Positions 35,597-45,187 of a stretch of DNA of 64,000 bases are shown piece by piece (position 1 is the first letter of the stretch; every line of letters begins with the position of its first letter). Made by a program: the position numbers and the translations under genes. The DNA is taken from contig CAMYYY010000008.1 of assembly GCA_947303715.1 (NCBI GenBank), positions 1 through 64,000 on the forward strand, written 5' to 3'. This DNA comes from an uncultured Bacteroidales bacterium (GTDB lineage Bacteria; Bacteroidota; Bacteroidia; Bacteroidales; Bacteroidaceae). The notes below the pieces were generated by a model, which saw only the letters and a program-made list of their open reading frames with translations, ran no database searches and was not told where the DNA came from.

Positions 35597-36922
35597 ATGG
35601 AAAAACGCAAATTATCCTTTTGGCAGATGTTTAACCTGAGCTTCGGATTCTTCGGGGTTCAGATAGCCTATGCGCTCCAGAGCGCTAACATCAGCCGCAT
35701 TTTTGCCACGCTGGGTGCCGACCCGCACCAGCTGAGTTTCTTCTGGATTCTTCCGCCTCTGATGGGCATGGTCGTACAGCCGTTCATCGGCAAATGGAGC
35801 GACCGTACCTGGTGCCGCTGGGGCCGTCGTAAACCCTACTTGTTGGTAGGTGCGCTGGTGGCTGTGCTGGTGATGGTGCTTCTGCCCAATGCGGGCAGCC
35901 TGAACCTCTCCACGGCGTATATCTTCCTGGGGTTGAATGCTGCCATGTGGTTTGGCCTGTTCTCGCTTATCTTCCTTGATACCAGCATCAACGTGGCCAT
36001 GCAGCCGTTCAAGATGATGGTGGGCGACATGGTGAACGAGGAGCAGAAGGCTACGGCCTACTCGATACAGTCGTTCCTCTGCAACGCCGGCTCGCTGTTC
36101 GGCTACCTGTTCCCCATCTTCTTCACATGGATTGGCATCAGCAACACGGCTCCTGAGGGCGTGGTGCCCGACACGGTGAAGTGGAGCTTCTACTGTGGTG
36201 CGGCGCTGCTCATCCTCTGCGTGCTCTTCACCTTTGCCAAGGTCAAGGAGATGAATCCGCAGGAGTATGCCGAGTTCCACGGGGCGCCCCTTGTTCAGGA
36301 GGGTCAGGCAAAGACATCGTTTGTGAAGCTGCTTGCCCATGCTCCTGGGACATTCTGGACCGTCGGTCTCGTGCAGTTCTTCTGCTGGGCGGCATTCCTG
36401 TTCATGTGGACCTATACCAACGGTACCGTAGCCAAGAATTGCTGGAACACTACCGAGGTGGCTTCAGCAGGCTATCAGGCTGCCGGTAACTGGGTGGGCG
36501 TGCTGTTTGCCGTTCAGGCCGTGGGCTCTATCGTCTGGGCTACGCTCATCCCCCGTTTCAAGAACCTCAAGACGGCCTACATCGTCAGCCTGCTCTTTGG
36601 CGCAATCGGTTTCGTAAGTGCCGCCTTTGTCCACGACCAGTATGTGCTTTTCGTCAGCTTCTTCCTTATCGGCTTTGCCTGGGCTGCCATGCTGGCGCTG
36701 CCATTCACGCTGCTCACCAACTCGCTTAGTGGCGAGCACATGGGCGAATACCTCGGCCTCTTCAATTGTACCATCTGCCTGCCGCAGATTGTAGCAGCTG
36801 CTCTGGGTGGCGTGCTGCTGAAGGCTCTGGGTGGAGCGCAGTCCTCGATGCTCATTGCTGCTGGCGTGCTGCTCGTGCTGGGCTGCTTTGCCGTTGGAAT
36901 CATAAGGGTAAAGAAAAAATAA
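35597..36922 (+). CDS. MFS transporter (GPH/SLC45-like sugar transporter)
   Basis: 12 TM pattern; GKWSDRTWCRWGRRKPYLLVGAL; first gene of the Sus-like cluster. Confidence 0.9.
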   Translation: MEKRKLSFWQMFNLSFGFFGVQIAYALQSANISRIFATLGADPHQLSFFWILPPLMGMVVQPFIGKWSDRTWCRWGRRKPYLLVGALVAVLVMVLLPNAGSLNLSTAYIFLGLNAAMWFGLFSLIFLDTSINVAMQPFKMMVGDMVNEEQKATAYSIQSFLCNAGSLFGYLFPIFFTWIGISNTAPEGVVPDTVKWSFYCGAALLILCVLFTFAKVKEMNPQEYAEFHGAPLVQEGQAKTSFVKLLAHAPGTFWTVGLVQFFCWAAFLFMWTYTNGTVAKNCWNTTEVASAGYQAAGNWVGVLFAVQAVGSIVWATLIPRFKNLKTAYIVSLLFGAIGFVSAAFVHDQYVLFVSFFLIGFAWAAMLALPFTLLTNSLSGEHMGEYLGLFNCTICLPQIVAAALGGVLLKALGGAQSSMLIAAGVLLVLGCFAVGIIRVKKK

Positions 36923-36974
36923 TTCCATACACTTTTTATTAACTTAAAATTATTCATTTAACCAACGTTTTCTT

Positions 36975-39900
36975 ATGGAAAGAATCAAGAAAAGACTCGT
37001 GGCCATCGTGGCACTCTGCCTGATGACCACCATGGTGTTCGCTCAGGGCGGACACACGGTTAAGGGAGTAGTTGCAGACGAGATGGGCCCCGTCGTCGGA
37101 GCCAGCGTCTTTGAGAAAGGGAATGTCACCAACGGTACGACCACCGATTTCGACGGCCGTTTCACGCTGACGGTACAGAACCCTAACACGACGCTCGTCT
37201 TCTCCTACATCGGCCTTCAGACTAAAGAGGTCGCCCTTGCCGGGAGAACAAACATCTCCGTCAACCTCGAGGAAGACTCGGAGTTGCTGGAGGACGTCAT
37301 CGTCATCGGCTACGGTACGGTGAAGAAGAACGATCTGACCGGTTCGGTGGCTGCCGTAAAGGCTGACCAGCTGAACAAGGGTGTCGTCACATCGCCTACC
37401 GACCTGTTGAAGGGCAAGTCGGCTGGTGTCGTGCTGACCAGCGGCGACGGTGCTCCTGGTAGTTCGGCTACCATCCGCGTTCGTGGCGGCTCGTCTTTGA
37501 AGGCGAGCAACGACCCGCTTATCGTCATCGACGGCCTGCCCGTCAGCAACGACGGTATCAGCGGCACGAGCAGCGCCCTCTCGTCCATCAACCCGAGCGA
37601 CATCGAGAGCTTTACCGTGCTGAAGGATGCTTCCGCTACCGCTATCTACGGTAGCCGCGCATCGAACGGCGTCATTATGATCACCACCAAGAAGGGCAGC
37701 AAGTTCGATACGGGCAAGCCCCACGTGGATGTGGACTTCACCAGCTCCATCAGCCAGAACACCAAGTATGTCGATGTACTGAATGCCAGCGAACTGAAGG
37801 CTCTTATGGAGAAGACCTACGGCCAGGCATCGGAGGCTTATGGCCTGTTGACTGACTCCGATACCGACTGGCAGCGCGAAATCTTCCAGCTCGCCCAGAC
37901 TTACGAGGCCAACGCCTCTATCCGCGGCTCTGTGGGAGGTAAGCACAACTACATGCCTTATCGCGTCAGCCTCGGCTACCTCAATCAGGGCGGTACGCTG
38001 AAGACCTCCAAGATGTCGCGTGAGACGCTTTCGGCCAACCTTACCCCCACGCTGATGGATGAGCACCTCACCATTAGCCTCAACGCCAAGCTGATGAACA
38101 TGGACACGCGCTTCGCCAATACGAGCGCCATCAGCCAGGCTGTGCAGTACGACCCCACCAAGCCCGTCTATGACGAACACGGCTTGAACGGCTATAGCTG
38201 GTGGAACTACGGTCGCGGCACATATGATATCGCCAACTGCAACACCATGGCCAACCAGAATCCTATGGCTTTGCTGAACGATAAGAACGACCGCAGCAAC
38301 GCCAAGCGCTTCATCGGCAACGCCCAGTTCGACTATAAGATTCACGGCTTCGAGGACCTGCGCCTCAACCTTAATCTCGGTCTCGATCATACCTCCTCTC
38401 TGGGTACCGTTGATGTCGCTCCCAACACGGAGCAGTCGTTCCACAATACCAAGCAGAGCGGATCGGGCTACCACACCAACTACAACCAGCAGCATACCGA
38501 CAAGACCCTTGAGGCCTACGCCGACTACAGCCACGACTTCGGCAAGGCGTTCATCGACCTCATGGGCGGTTACAGCTGGCAGCACTTCTATACGGAGTCG
38601 TTCAACGAGCAGTACAAGGCCGACGGCACACAACCGACGGCATCGGACTACTACCTGAGCACACCGCTGACAAACAAGACTGAGTACTTCCTCGTCAGCT
38701 TCTTCGGTCGTGCCAACTTCAGCTACGACAACCGCTACATGATTACCGCCACGCTGCGTCGCGACGGTACCAGCCGTTTTGCCAACAACAAGTGGGGTCT
38801 CTTCCCCTCAGTTGCCCTCGGCTGGAACATCAAGAACGAAGGCTTCCTGCGTGACAGCGATGCCCTCAGCGCCCTGAAGCTCCGTCTCAGCTACGGACAG
38901 ACAGGTCAGCAGGACTTGCAGGCAGGCGACTATCCCACATTGGCCACCTACACGATGAATACCAACCAGAGCTACTATGTCTTTGGTAACCAATGGTTCC
39001 ATCCCCTCCGTCCCGACGGCTACAACGCCGACCTGAAGTGGGAGACTACCACGACGTGGAACGTCGGTTTGGACTATGGCTTTGCCGGCGGACGCATCTA
39101 CGGTAGCATCGATGCCTACAAGCGCTTCACCAAGGACCTGCTCAACTACACTCCCGTTGCCGCAGGCGCCAACCTGACCAACTACCTCGATGCCAACATC
39201 GGTGACCTCGAGAACGAAGGCGTCGAATTTGAAATCAACGCCATCCCCGTTGAGACCCGCGACTGGAACTGGACGGTCGGCTTTAACGTTGCCTACAACA
39301 AGACCACCGTTACCCGTCTGACCACCGACGATGAGCGCCCCGACTACTACGGCGTCACTACCGGCGGTATCAGCGGCGGTACGGGCAACACCATTCAGGT
39401 ACACCAGACTGGACAGTCACCCTACAGCTTCTTCGTCTATCAGCAAGTTTATGATACCGACGGCAAGCCCATCGAGGGTATGTACGTCGACCGTAACGGC
39501 GACGGTACCATCAACGATGGCGACAAGTACTGCTACCAGAAGGCTGCCCCCGATTTCACCTATGGCTTCAACACCAATCTTTCGTACAAGAATTGGACGC
39601 TGGCTGCCAGCGCACACGCCAACGTGGGCAACTATGTCTATAACAACATCGCCTCCAACGGCGACTTGCTGACCGACCTTGCCACCAACGGCTTCGTCAA
39701 CAACCGCTATCGTACGGCCGAGGAGCACAACTTCACCAACTTCGCCCAGTACTTCAGCGACATGTATGTCCAGAACGCCTCCTTCCTGAAGCTTGACAAC
39801 GTCACCCTGAGCTACCGTTTCAACCTCAAGGGACGCCACAGCCTCAACGTCTTCGGCACCGTGCAGAACATCGCTTGCCTCACCACTTACAAGGGCATCG

Positions 39901-39983
39901 ACCCCGAAATCTACAGCGGTATCGACAACAATATGTATCCGCGTCCCCGCACCTATATGCTGGGTCTGAAGTATAATTTCTAA
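36975..39983 (+). CDS. SusC/RagA-family TonB-linked outer membrane protein
   Basis: HTVKGVVADEMGPVVGASVFEKGN carboxypeptidase-like domain; plug GTVKKNDLTGSV; C-terminal GLKYNF. Confidence 0.97.
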   Translation: MERIKKRLVAIVALCLMTTMVFAQGGHTVKGVVADEMGPVVGASVFEKGNVTNGTTTDFDGRFTLTVQNPNTTLVFSYIGLQTKEVALAGRTNISVNLEEDSELLEDVIVIGYGTVKKNDLTGSVAAVKADQLNKGVVTSPTDLLKGKSAGVVLTSGDGAPGSSATIRVRGGSSLKASNDPLIVIDGLPVSNDGISGTSSALSSINPSDIESFTVLKDASATAIYGSRASNGVIMITTKKGSKFDTGKPHVDVDFTSSISQNTKYVDVLNASELKALMEKTYGQASEAYGLLTDSDTDWQREIFQLAQTYEANASIRGSVGGKHNYMPYRVSLGYLNQGGTLKTSKMSRETLSANLTPTLMDEHLTISLNAKLMNMDTRFANTSAISQAVQYDPTKPVYDEHGLNGYSWWNYGRGTYDIANCNTMANQNPMALLNDKNDRSNAKRFIGNAQFDYKIHGFEDLRLNLNLGLDHTSSLGTVDVAPNTEQSFHNTKQSGSGYHTNYNQQHTDKTLEAYADYSHDFGKAFIDLMGGYSWQHFYTESFNEQYKADGTQPTASDYYLSTPLTNKTEYFLVSFFGRANFSYDNRYMITATLRRDGTSRFANNKWGLFPSVALGWNIKNEGFLRDSDALSALKLRLSYGQTGQQDLQAGDYPTLATYTMNTNQSYYVFGNQWFHPLRPDGYNADLKWETTTTWNVGLDYGFAGGRIYGSIDAYKRFTKDLLNYTPVAAGANLTNYLDANIGDLENEGVEFEINAIPVETRDWNWTVGFNVAYNKTTVTRLTTDDERPDYYGVTTGGISGGTGNTIQVHQTGQSPYSFFVYQQVYDTDGKPIEGMYVDRNGDGTINDGDKYCYQKAAPDFTYGFNTNLSYKNWTLAASAHANVGNYVYNNIASNGDLLTDLATNGFVNNRYRTAEEHNFTNFAQYFSDMYVQNASFLKLDNVTLSYRFNLKGRHSLNVFGTVQNIACLTTYKGIDPEIYSGIDNNMYPRPRTYMLGLKYNF

Positions 39984-39996
39984 TCGCTTAACGGAT

Positions 39997-41604
39997 ATGA
40001 AAACTATGAAAAAGAGTATATTTGCAATTCTGGGAGTAAGCTTTTGCATGGCCTTCGGCCTTACGGCTTGCGTTGGTGACCTCAACGTCACACCCATTGA
40101 CGAGAACATCCAGTTGCCTGAGGACGTCCTCATGAACCAGGATGCCTATAAAGCCCTGTTGGCAAAGTGCTATCAGGGACTCTGCTGCTCCAGCTCGTTT
40201 GGCCCTGATGGCGGCCCCGATATCGACGGCGTCGATGGCGGTTATGGACAGTATATGCGTGCCGTGGTTAACATGCAGGAAGTCTCCACCGATGTGGTCA
40301 CCTGCTGCTGGAACGACGGTAACCTCGCCGACATCCACAACATGACTTGGAACAGCTCTAACGAGTTCATCCTCTCGATGTACTACCGTATTTTCTATCA
40401 AATCGGTTTGTGCAACGAGTTTATCCGCCGCAGCAATGCCGCCACCATCGACGGCTATACCGAGAAAGCGGCCTACATCGCCGAGGCTCGCGCTCTGCGC
40501 CTGCTTTCCTATTATCATGCTATCGATATGTTCGGCAATGTTCCCTTCTCTACCGAGGAGAACTCCGTCGGCTCTACCGGCCCCGAGCAGATTACGCGTG
40601 CCAACCTCTTCGATTGGATGGTGGGAGAAGCTAACGAATTGCTCAGCGGCAACGACCTTGCTGCTGTTGGCCAGAACGAGTACGGCCGTGCCGACAAGGG
40701 TCTGGTGCAGATGATTCTTGCCAAGCTCTATCTGAATGCCGAGATTTGGAAGGGCACAGCCATGTACAGGGAGTGCGCCGCTATCTGCGAGGATATTATT
40801 AAGGAATATCCCCTGCACAACAACTGGGGTGACCTGTTCCTTGCCGACAACCATCTTTGGACAAAGAACAAGACCTATCCTCACGGTGACGAGCTTATCT
40901 TCGTTGCTCCGCAGGACGGCGTGTATCTCCAGTCTTATGGCAGCACCAACTTCCTTGTCTTTGCCAGCACATGGAGCGTGGCCGGTGACGACACCCGCAC
41001 GATGGATGCCGCTGGCGACATGGGTATTTCCTCTGGCTGGTCGGGCTTGAGCCTGACGGGCGCATTCACCAGTAAGTTCACGGATGGCGATGCCCGTGCT
41101 ACCTTCTTCAAGGGTGGCTTTGCTCAGTACATCGACCAAATTCGCGACGACGTGGGAGCCAGCAATGGTTGGAAGAGCATGAAGTTCCGTAACGTCAACC
41201 ATGACGGTTCCGCTGCTCAGGCTGCTGGCTTCGTTGATGTTGACTTCCCCATCTTCCGTAGTGCCGATGCATATCTGATGTATGCTGAGTGTGCAGCCCG
41301 TGATGCCGCTGATAAAACGTTGGGTACGCAGTACCTGAACACCATCAGCCACCGTGCTGGTGGACCGCAGCTGACGTTGACGCTCGACAATATCCTCGAT
41401 GAACGCGCCCGTGAGCTCTATCTTGAAGGCCACCGTCGTCAGGACCTCATCCGCTTTGGCAAGTTCACCACCGCCGACTACCTCTGGGAGTTCAAGGGCG
41501 GCGTACAGGGCGGACAGGCCGTCGAAAGCTACAAAAACCTCTATCCGCTCACCAGTGGCGACACCAACGCCAACGGCAACCTCAAGCAGAACGAGGGCTA
41601 TTAA
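39997..41604 (+). CDS. SusD/RagB-family nutrient-binding lipoprotein
   Basis: Directly follows SusC; LTACVGDLNVTP lipobox; LDNILDERARELYLEGHRRQDLIRFGKF. Confidence 0.97.
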   Translation: MKTMKKSIFAILGVSFCMAFGLTACVGDLNVTPIDENIQLPEDVLMNQDAYKALLAKCYQGLCCSSSFGPDGGPDIDGVDGGYGQYMRAVVNMQEVSTDVVTCCWNDGNLADIHNMTWNSSNEFILSMYYRIFYQIGLCNEFIRRSNAATIDGYTEKAAYIAEARALRLLSYYHAIDMFGNVPFSTEENSVGSTGPEQITRANLFDWMVGEANELLSGNDLAAVGQNEYGRADKGLVQMILAKLYLNAEIWKGTAMYRECAAICEDIIKEYPLHNNWGDLFLADNHLWTKNKTYPHGDELIFVAPQDGVYLQSYGSTNFLVFASTWSVAGDDTRTMDAAGDMGISSGWSGLSLTGAFTSKFTDGDARATFFKGGFAQYIDQIRDDVGASNGWKSMKFRNVNHDGSAAQAAGFVDVDFPIFRSADAYLMYAECAARDAADKTLGTQYLNTISHRAGGPQLTLTLDNILDERARELYLEGHRRQDLIRFGKFTTADYLWEFKGGVQGGQAVESYKNLYPLTSGDTNANGNLKQNEGY

Positions 41605-41637
41605 TTGACAATTCATAATTAACAATTGACAATTAAA
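41603..41637. repeat. Heptamer tandem repeat (AATTNAC)n
   Basis: aattgac|aattcat|aattaac|aattgac|aattaaa in the SusD-SusE intergenic gap. Confidence 0.85.
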
Positions 41638-41642
41638 TAATA

Positions 41643-44519
41643 ATGAATATGAAGAAATATTTTTCTATAGCACTAATTGCCGTCATGGGGCTGCTGGCGT
41701 GGTCCTGCGCTGACGACAACATCGTAGCTGTCTATAATCCCGACAACGTTACCGCCCAAACGCTGGGCGACGTCACGGGCACAACGCTTACTCCTGACGG
41801 CGAGCCCATCGTTATCAACTTCTCGGGTGTTGACTTCGGGCTGGATGTCCCTGCCTCCTACACCCTCTATGTAGCCAAGGCAGGCACGAATTTTGACCCG
41901 CAGCAGAAGGTTCCCGCAACCATCGATGCTGAGAAGGGCACCCTCACCATCAAGCAGTCAGACTTGAACACAGCGCTGCTTAACCTCGGTGCCACCGCTG
42001 ATCAGGACTTCGAGGCTGAGTTCAAACTTGTTGCCAATGCCCTGACCGACAAGAATGTTCCTGTCGCCAGCACTACTACTACATCCGCCACGAAGACGGC
42101 CACGTTCAAGGCCTATGAGGCCACGCTGCTTGACAAGGATGTCTATGAAATCGTGTATGTCCAGGGCAGCTATGCCGGCTGGAACTTCGATAACTGCCAG
42201 TACCTCTACAACTACTCGAAGGACGGCCACACCTATAGCGGCGTGGTTGACCTGGGCGAGAAGGCTGCCGAGGGTATCAAGGTGACGGGTACCAACGACT
42301 GGGGTAACGAAACCGGTAACTGGGGCTTCGACGACGAAAGTGGCTCACAGGAAGCCGAGGCCAGCAGCCTGCAGCTGCTCAACGGCTCCAACACCAACGT
42401 CACCGCCTACAATAAGCGCTTCTATAGCTTCACCTTCGACAAGAACAGCCTCGTGCTGAAGAAGAACTGGGGTGCTGACGTCATCTCCATCATCGGCGGC
42501 TTCAACGGCTGGTCCGACGAAGGCGAGGTTGACATGGACTACAACCCCGACTACGTCCGCTTCTATGCCGACGTTGACTTTGCCGAGGCTACGGAGTTCA
42601 AGTTCCGTGCCGACCATACATGGGGCGATGCTGAGTGGGGTGCTGACGCCGTCCTCAAGGGGAGCAACATTCCCTGCGAGGCTGGACAGTACCGTATCTA
42701 CCTCGACTTGAATAAGAATGAAGTCAAGATTGACGCCAACATGTACGGCAAGGAAGAGCCGACGGCAGGTAAGGACGAACCCGAACCTGAGCCACAGCCC
42801 GCTTATAAGGGATGGGGTATCATCGGCAGCTTCAACGACTGGGGTGGTGACGCCGCCATGACCGAGGCTGATGGTGTCTGGACAGGCTATGTCACCTTCG
42901 ATGCTGAGGCTGAATGGAAGCTTCGCAAGGATGCCGGTTGGGACGAGAACGTCGGCGGTACCTTCGTTGCTCTTGATGAGCCGTTCGCAGCTGTGGCTGG
43001 TGGCGACAACATCAAGCTGGGTCAGGCTGGCTTCTTCAAGGTAGTCTATGACACTACTGCCGGCACCATTACCGTCAGCACTGGCGATGTCTGGGGCGTC
43101 ATTGGCGACTTCAACAGCTGGTCTGCCGATGTCTTCATGACCAATGTCGACGGCGTCTGGACGAGCGGACTTGTTGAGCTTAAGGATGCCGGTGGCATTA
43201 AGATTCGTCACAACTGTGGCTGGGACGAGAACTTCGGCGGTACGTTCGCCGCTCTTGGCCAGGCCTTTGAGGCTGTGCCCGGTGGCGACAACATCGCTCT
43301 TGAGGCAGGCAAGTACAGCGTGGTTTACGACAGCAATGCCGGCACCATCACCGTCAACTCCTATGTTCCTGCCAACTGCTGGAGCATCATCGGCTCTGTG
43401 GCTGGCACCGCCTGGGACACCGACTTCTTCATGACCGAGGCCGATGGTCTTTGGACGATCAGCGACTTTGCCATCGCCGAAGGCGACGAGTGGAAGATTC
43501 GCTTCAACTGCGACTGGGCCGAGAACCGTGGCGGTACGTTCGTCGCTCTTGACGAGCCTTTCGCTGTGGAGAACAATGGTGCCAACATCACAGGCGTTCC
43601 CGCAGGTACCTATACCATCGTCTATGATCCCGCTGCCGAGACCATCACCGTTACCATTCCCAAGTCGGATCCCGTCTGGGGCGTTATCGGTGATTTCAAC
43701 AGCTGGGGAGGCGACGAACTGATGAAGGAGATTGCTCCCGGCATCTGGATGAGCGAGAAGCTCAACCTCTCCGGCGGTTGGAAGGTACGCTTCGATGGCG
43801 GCTGGGACGTCAACTTCGGCGGCAACACGCCCGCTGAGTTCGGCCAGTTTGTGCAGGCTGTACCCGGTGGCGACAACATTAACTTCGAAGGCAACTTCAA
43901 GGTCGTTCTCAACACCAACAACGGTACCCTTGGCACTCTTGAGTGGGGCCTGGTGGGCAGCATTGCCAGCCTCGGCTTCAACTGGGGCGAGGACTTCCCC
44001 ATGAACCGTGGTATCGACGGCAAGTGGTACAGCATTCCCGTTACCCTTACCACGACTGACGAGTTCAAGATTCGTAAGAATGCCGATTGGGGCGAGAACT
44101 TCGGTGGTGCCTATGTCGCTGTTGACGAGCCGTTTGCAGCTGTGGCTGGAGGCGATAACATCAAGGTCGATGCCGACGGTACTTACATGGTAGTCTATGA
44201 CCCCGAAGCAGCTACGCTCACGCTCACCAAGGGCTATTGGGGCGTCATCGGCGGCTTCAACAGCTGGGGTGCCGACGACTTCATGTACTACAATGGCGAT
44301 GGCAAGTGGTATAGCTTCAACCGCACCTACGAAGGCGAATGGAAGATTCGTCAGGGTGCCGGTTGGGATGTCAACCGCGGTGGTACGTACGGCGCATTGA
44401 ACGAGCCTTTCGAGGCTGTTCCCGGCGGCGATAACATCAGCGTTGGTGAGAGCAGTTTTGGCATCATCTACGATACCGCAACTGAAACCATCACTATCAC
44501 CACAGACAAGGTGCTCTAA
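41643..44519 (+). CDS. SusE/SusF-like outer membrane starch-binding protein with about eight tandem modules
   Basis: SusE N-terminal domain; repeated WGVIGDFNSWGGDxxM...WKIRxxxGWDENxGGTFxALDEPFxAVxGGDNI. Confidence 0.9.
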   Translation: MNMKKYFSIALIAVMGLLAWSCADDNIVAVYNPDNVTAQTLGDVTGTTLTPDGEPIVINFSGVDFGLDVPASYTLYVAKAGTNFDPQQKVPATIDAEKGTLTIKQSDLNTALLNLGATADQDFEAEFKLVANALTDKNVPVASTTTTSATKTATFKAYEATLLDKDVYEIVYVQGSYAGWNFDNCQYLYNYSKDGHTYSGVVDLGEKAAEGIKVTGTNDWGNETGNWGFDDESGSQEAEASSLQLLNGSNTNVTAYNKRFYSFTFDKNSLVLKKNWGADVISIIGGFNGWSDEGEVDMDYNPDYVRFYADVDFAEATEFKFRADHTWGDAEWGADAVLKGSNIPCEAGQYRIYLDLNKNEVKIDANMYGKEEPTAGKDEPEPEPQPAYKGWGIIGSFNDWGGDAAMTEADGVWTGYVTFDAEAEWKLRKDAGWDENVGGTFVALDEPFAAVAGGDNIKLGQAGFFKVVYDTTAGTITVSTGDVWGVIGDFNSWSADVFMTNVDGVWTSGLVELKDAGGIKIRHNCGWDENFGGTFAALGQAFEAVPGGDNIALEAGKYSVVYDSNAGTITVNSYVPANCWSIIGSVAGTAWDTDFFMTEADGLWTISDFAIAEGDEWKIRFNCDWAENRGGTFVALDEPFAVENNGANITGVPAGTYTIVYDPAAETITVTIPKSDPVWGVIGDFNSWGGDELMKEIAPGIWMSEKLNLSGGWKVRFDGGWDVNFGGNTPAEFGQFVQAVPGGDNINFEGNFKVVLNTNNGTLGTLEWGLVGSIASLGFNWGEDFPMNRGIDGKWYSIPVTLTTTDEFKIRKNADWGENFGGAYVAVDEPFAAVAGGDNIKVDADGTYMVVYDPEAATLTLTKGYWGVIGGFNSWGADDFMYYNGDGKWYSFNRTYEGEWKIRQGAGWDVNRGGTYGALNEPFEAVPGGDNISVGESSFGIIYDTATETITITTDKVL

Positions 44520-44546
44520 TCTCCACCATCCCGAAGTAGGAAAAGA

Positions 44547-44575
44547 GAATAGGCAGGGTTTGTCCCTGCCTATTC
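44547..44575 (+). terminator. Intrinsic terminator after the SusE-like gene
   Basis: gaataggcaggg-tttgt-ccctgcctattc then T-rich. Confidence 0.85.
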
Positions 44576-44820
44576 TTGTTTTCCCCAAGCCAAGCAGCCT
44601 ATTTTGGCACCCCATTTTCGGGCGATGAGCATCGCGTTTTTGTGCTGCTTTTTCCGTCATCTCGCCAATTCTCGCGGCGGATAGTAATAGGCTCGTTGTG
44701 GCGCGGAAAAGGCTTGATATTTTTATTAAAAGGCCTAAAAAATTGTTTTCCAGCCTTTTCGGCGACTAATTCTTTGGCTTCGCGAATGTGGAGTCAAAGA
44801 ATAATGCTGCCGCTGCCCAA

Positions 44821-45019
44821 GGTAACACGGTAACAGGTTACAAGGTTACAAGGTAACAAGGTGTTCACTCGCGCGGAGATAAAGTGGAAAGGAGATACTG
44901 GTATAATTTTAAATATATATATATATTTAATTTTTCCAATATATAATATATATAATAGCGCGCAAGTGAAAAATGTAAACCTGTTACCTTGTTACCTTGT
45001 AACCTGTTACCGTGTTACC
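44821..45019. repeat. Long inverted repeat with octamer-repeat arms and AT-rich core
   Basis: Arms 44821-44858 and 44982-45019 match over 38 nt with one mismatch (ggtaacac|ggtaacag|gttacaag|...); inner cactcgcgcg / cgcgcaagtg; core atatatatatatttaa...atataatatatataat. Confidence 0.93.
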
Positions 45020-45187
45020 GTGGGGTTTCTTTTTCCTATGCCACCCCATGTCGCACGCAGAACGTTCGTTCGCTGCCGTCCCGCGCGTGCAACCCGGTTG
45101 CAGAAAACGGACATTTGTTGGGGTAGGGTGCACACGGTCTGAAAGGAAAAGCGTACCTTTGCCGCAGAAATAAAAAAACAAGTCACT

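Noticed and set aside
36954-38633. 559-aa minus-strand ORF opposite SusC (likewise 39988..41625 opposite SusD and 31928..33493)
   Set aside because: Overlap confident SusC/SusD and secreted-protein genes; no family motifs
42345-44660. 771-aa minus-strand ORF opposite the SusE-like gene
   Set aside because: Antisense shadow of a repetitive GC-rich coding region; no recognisable motif; the plus strand has clear SusE-type repeats
44821-45019. Insertion sequence or MITE
   Set aside because: No transposase, no target-site duplication identified, and arm sequences differ between elements of the same architecture
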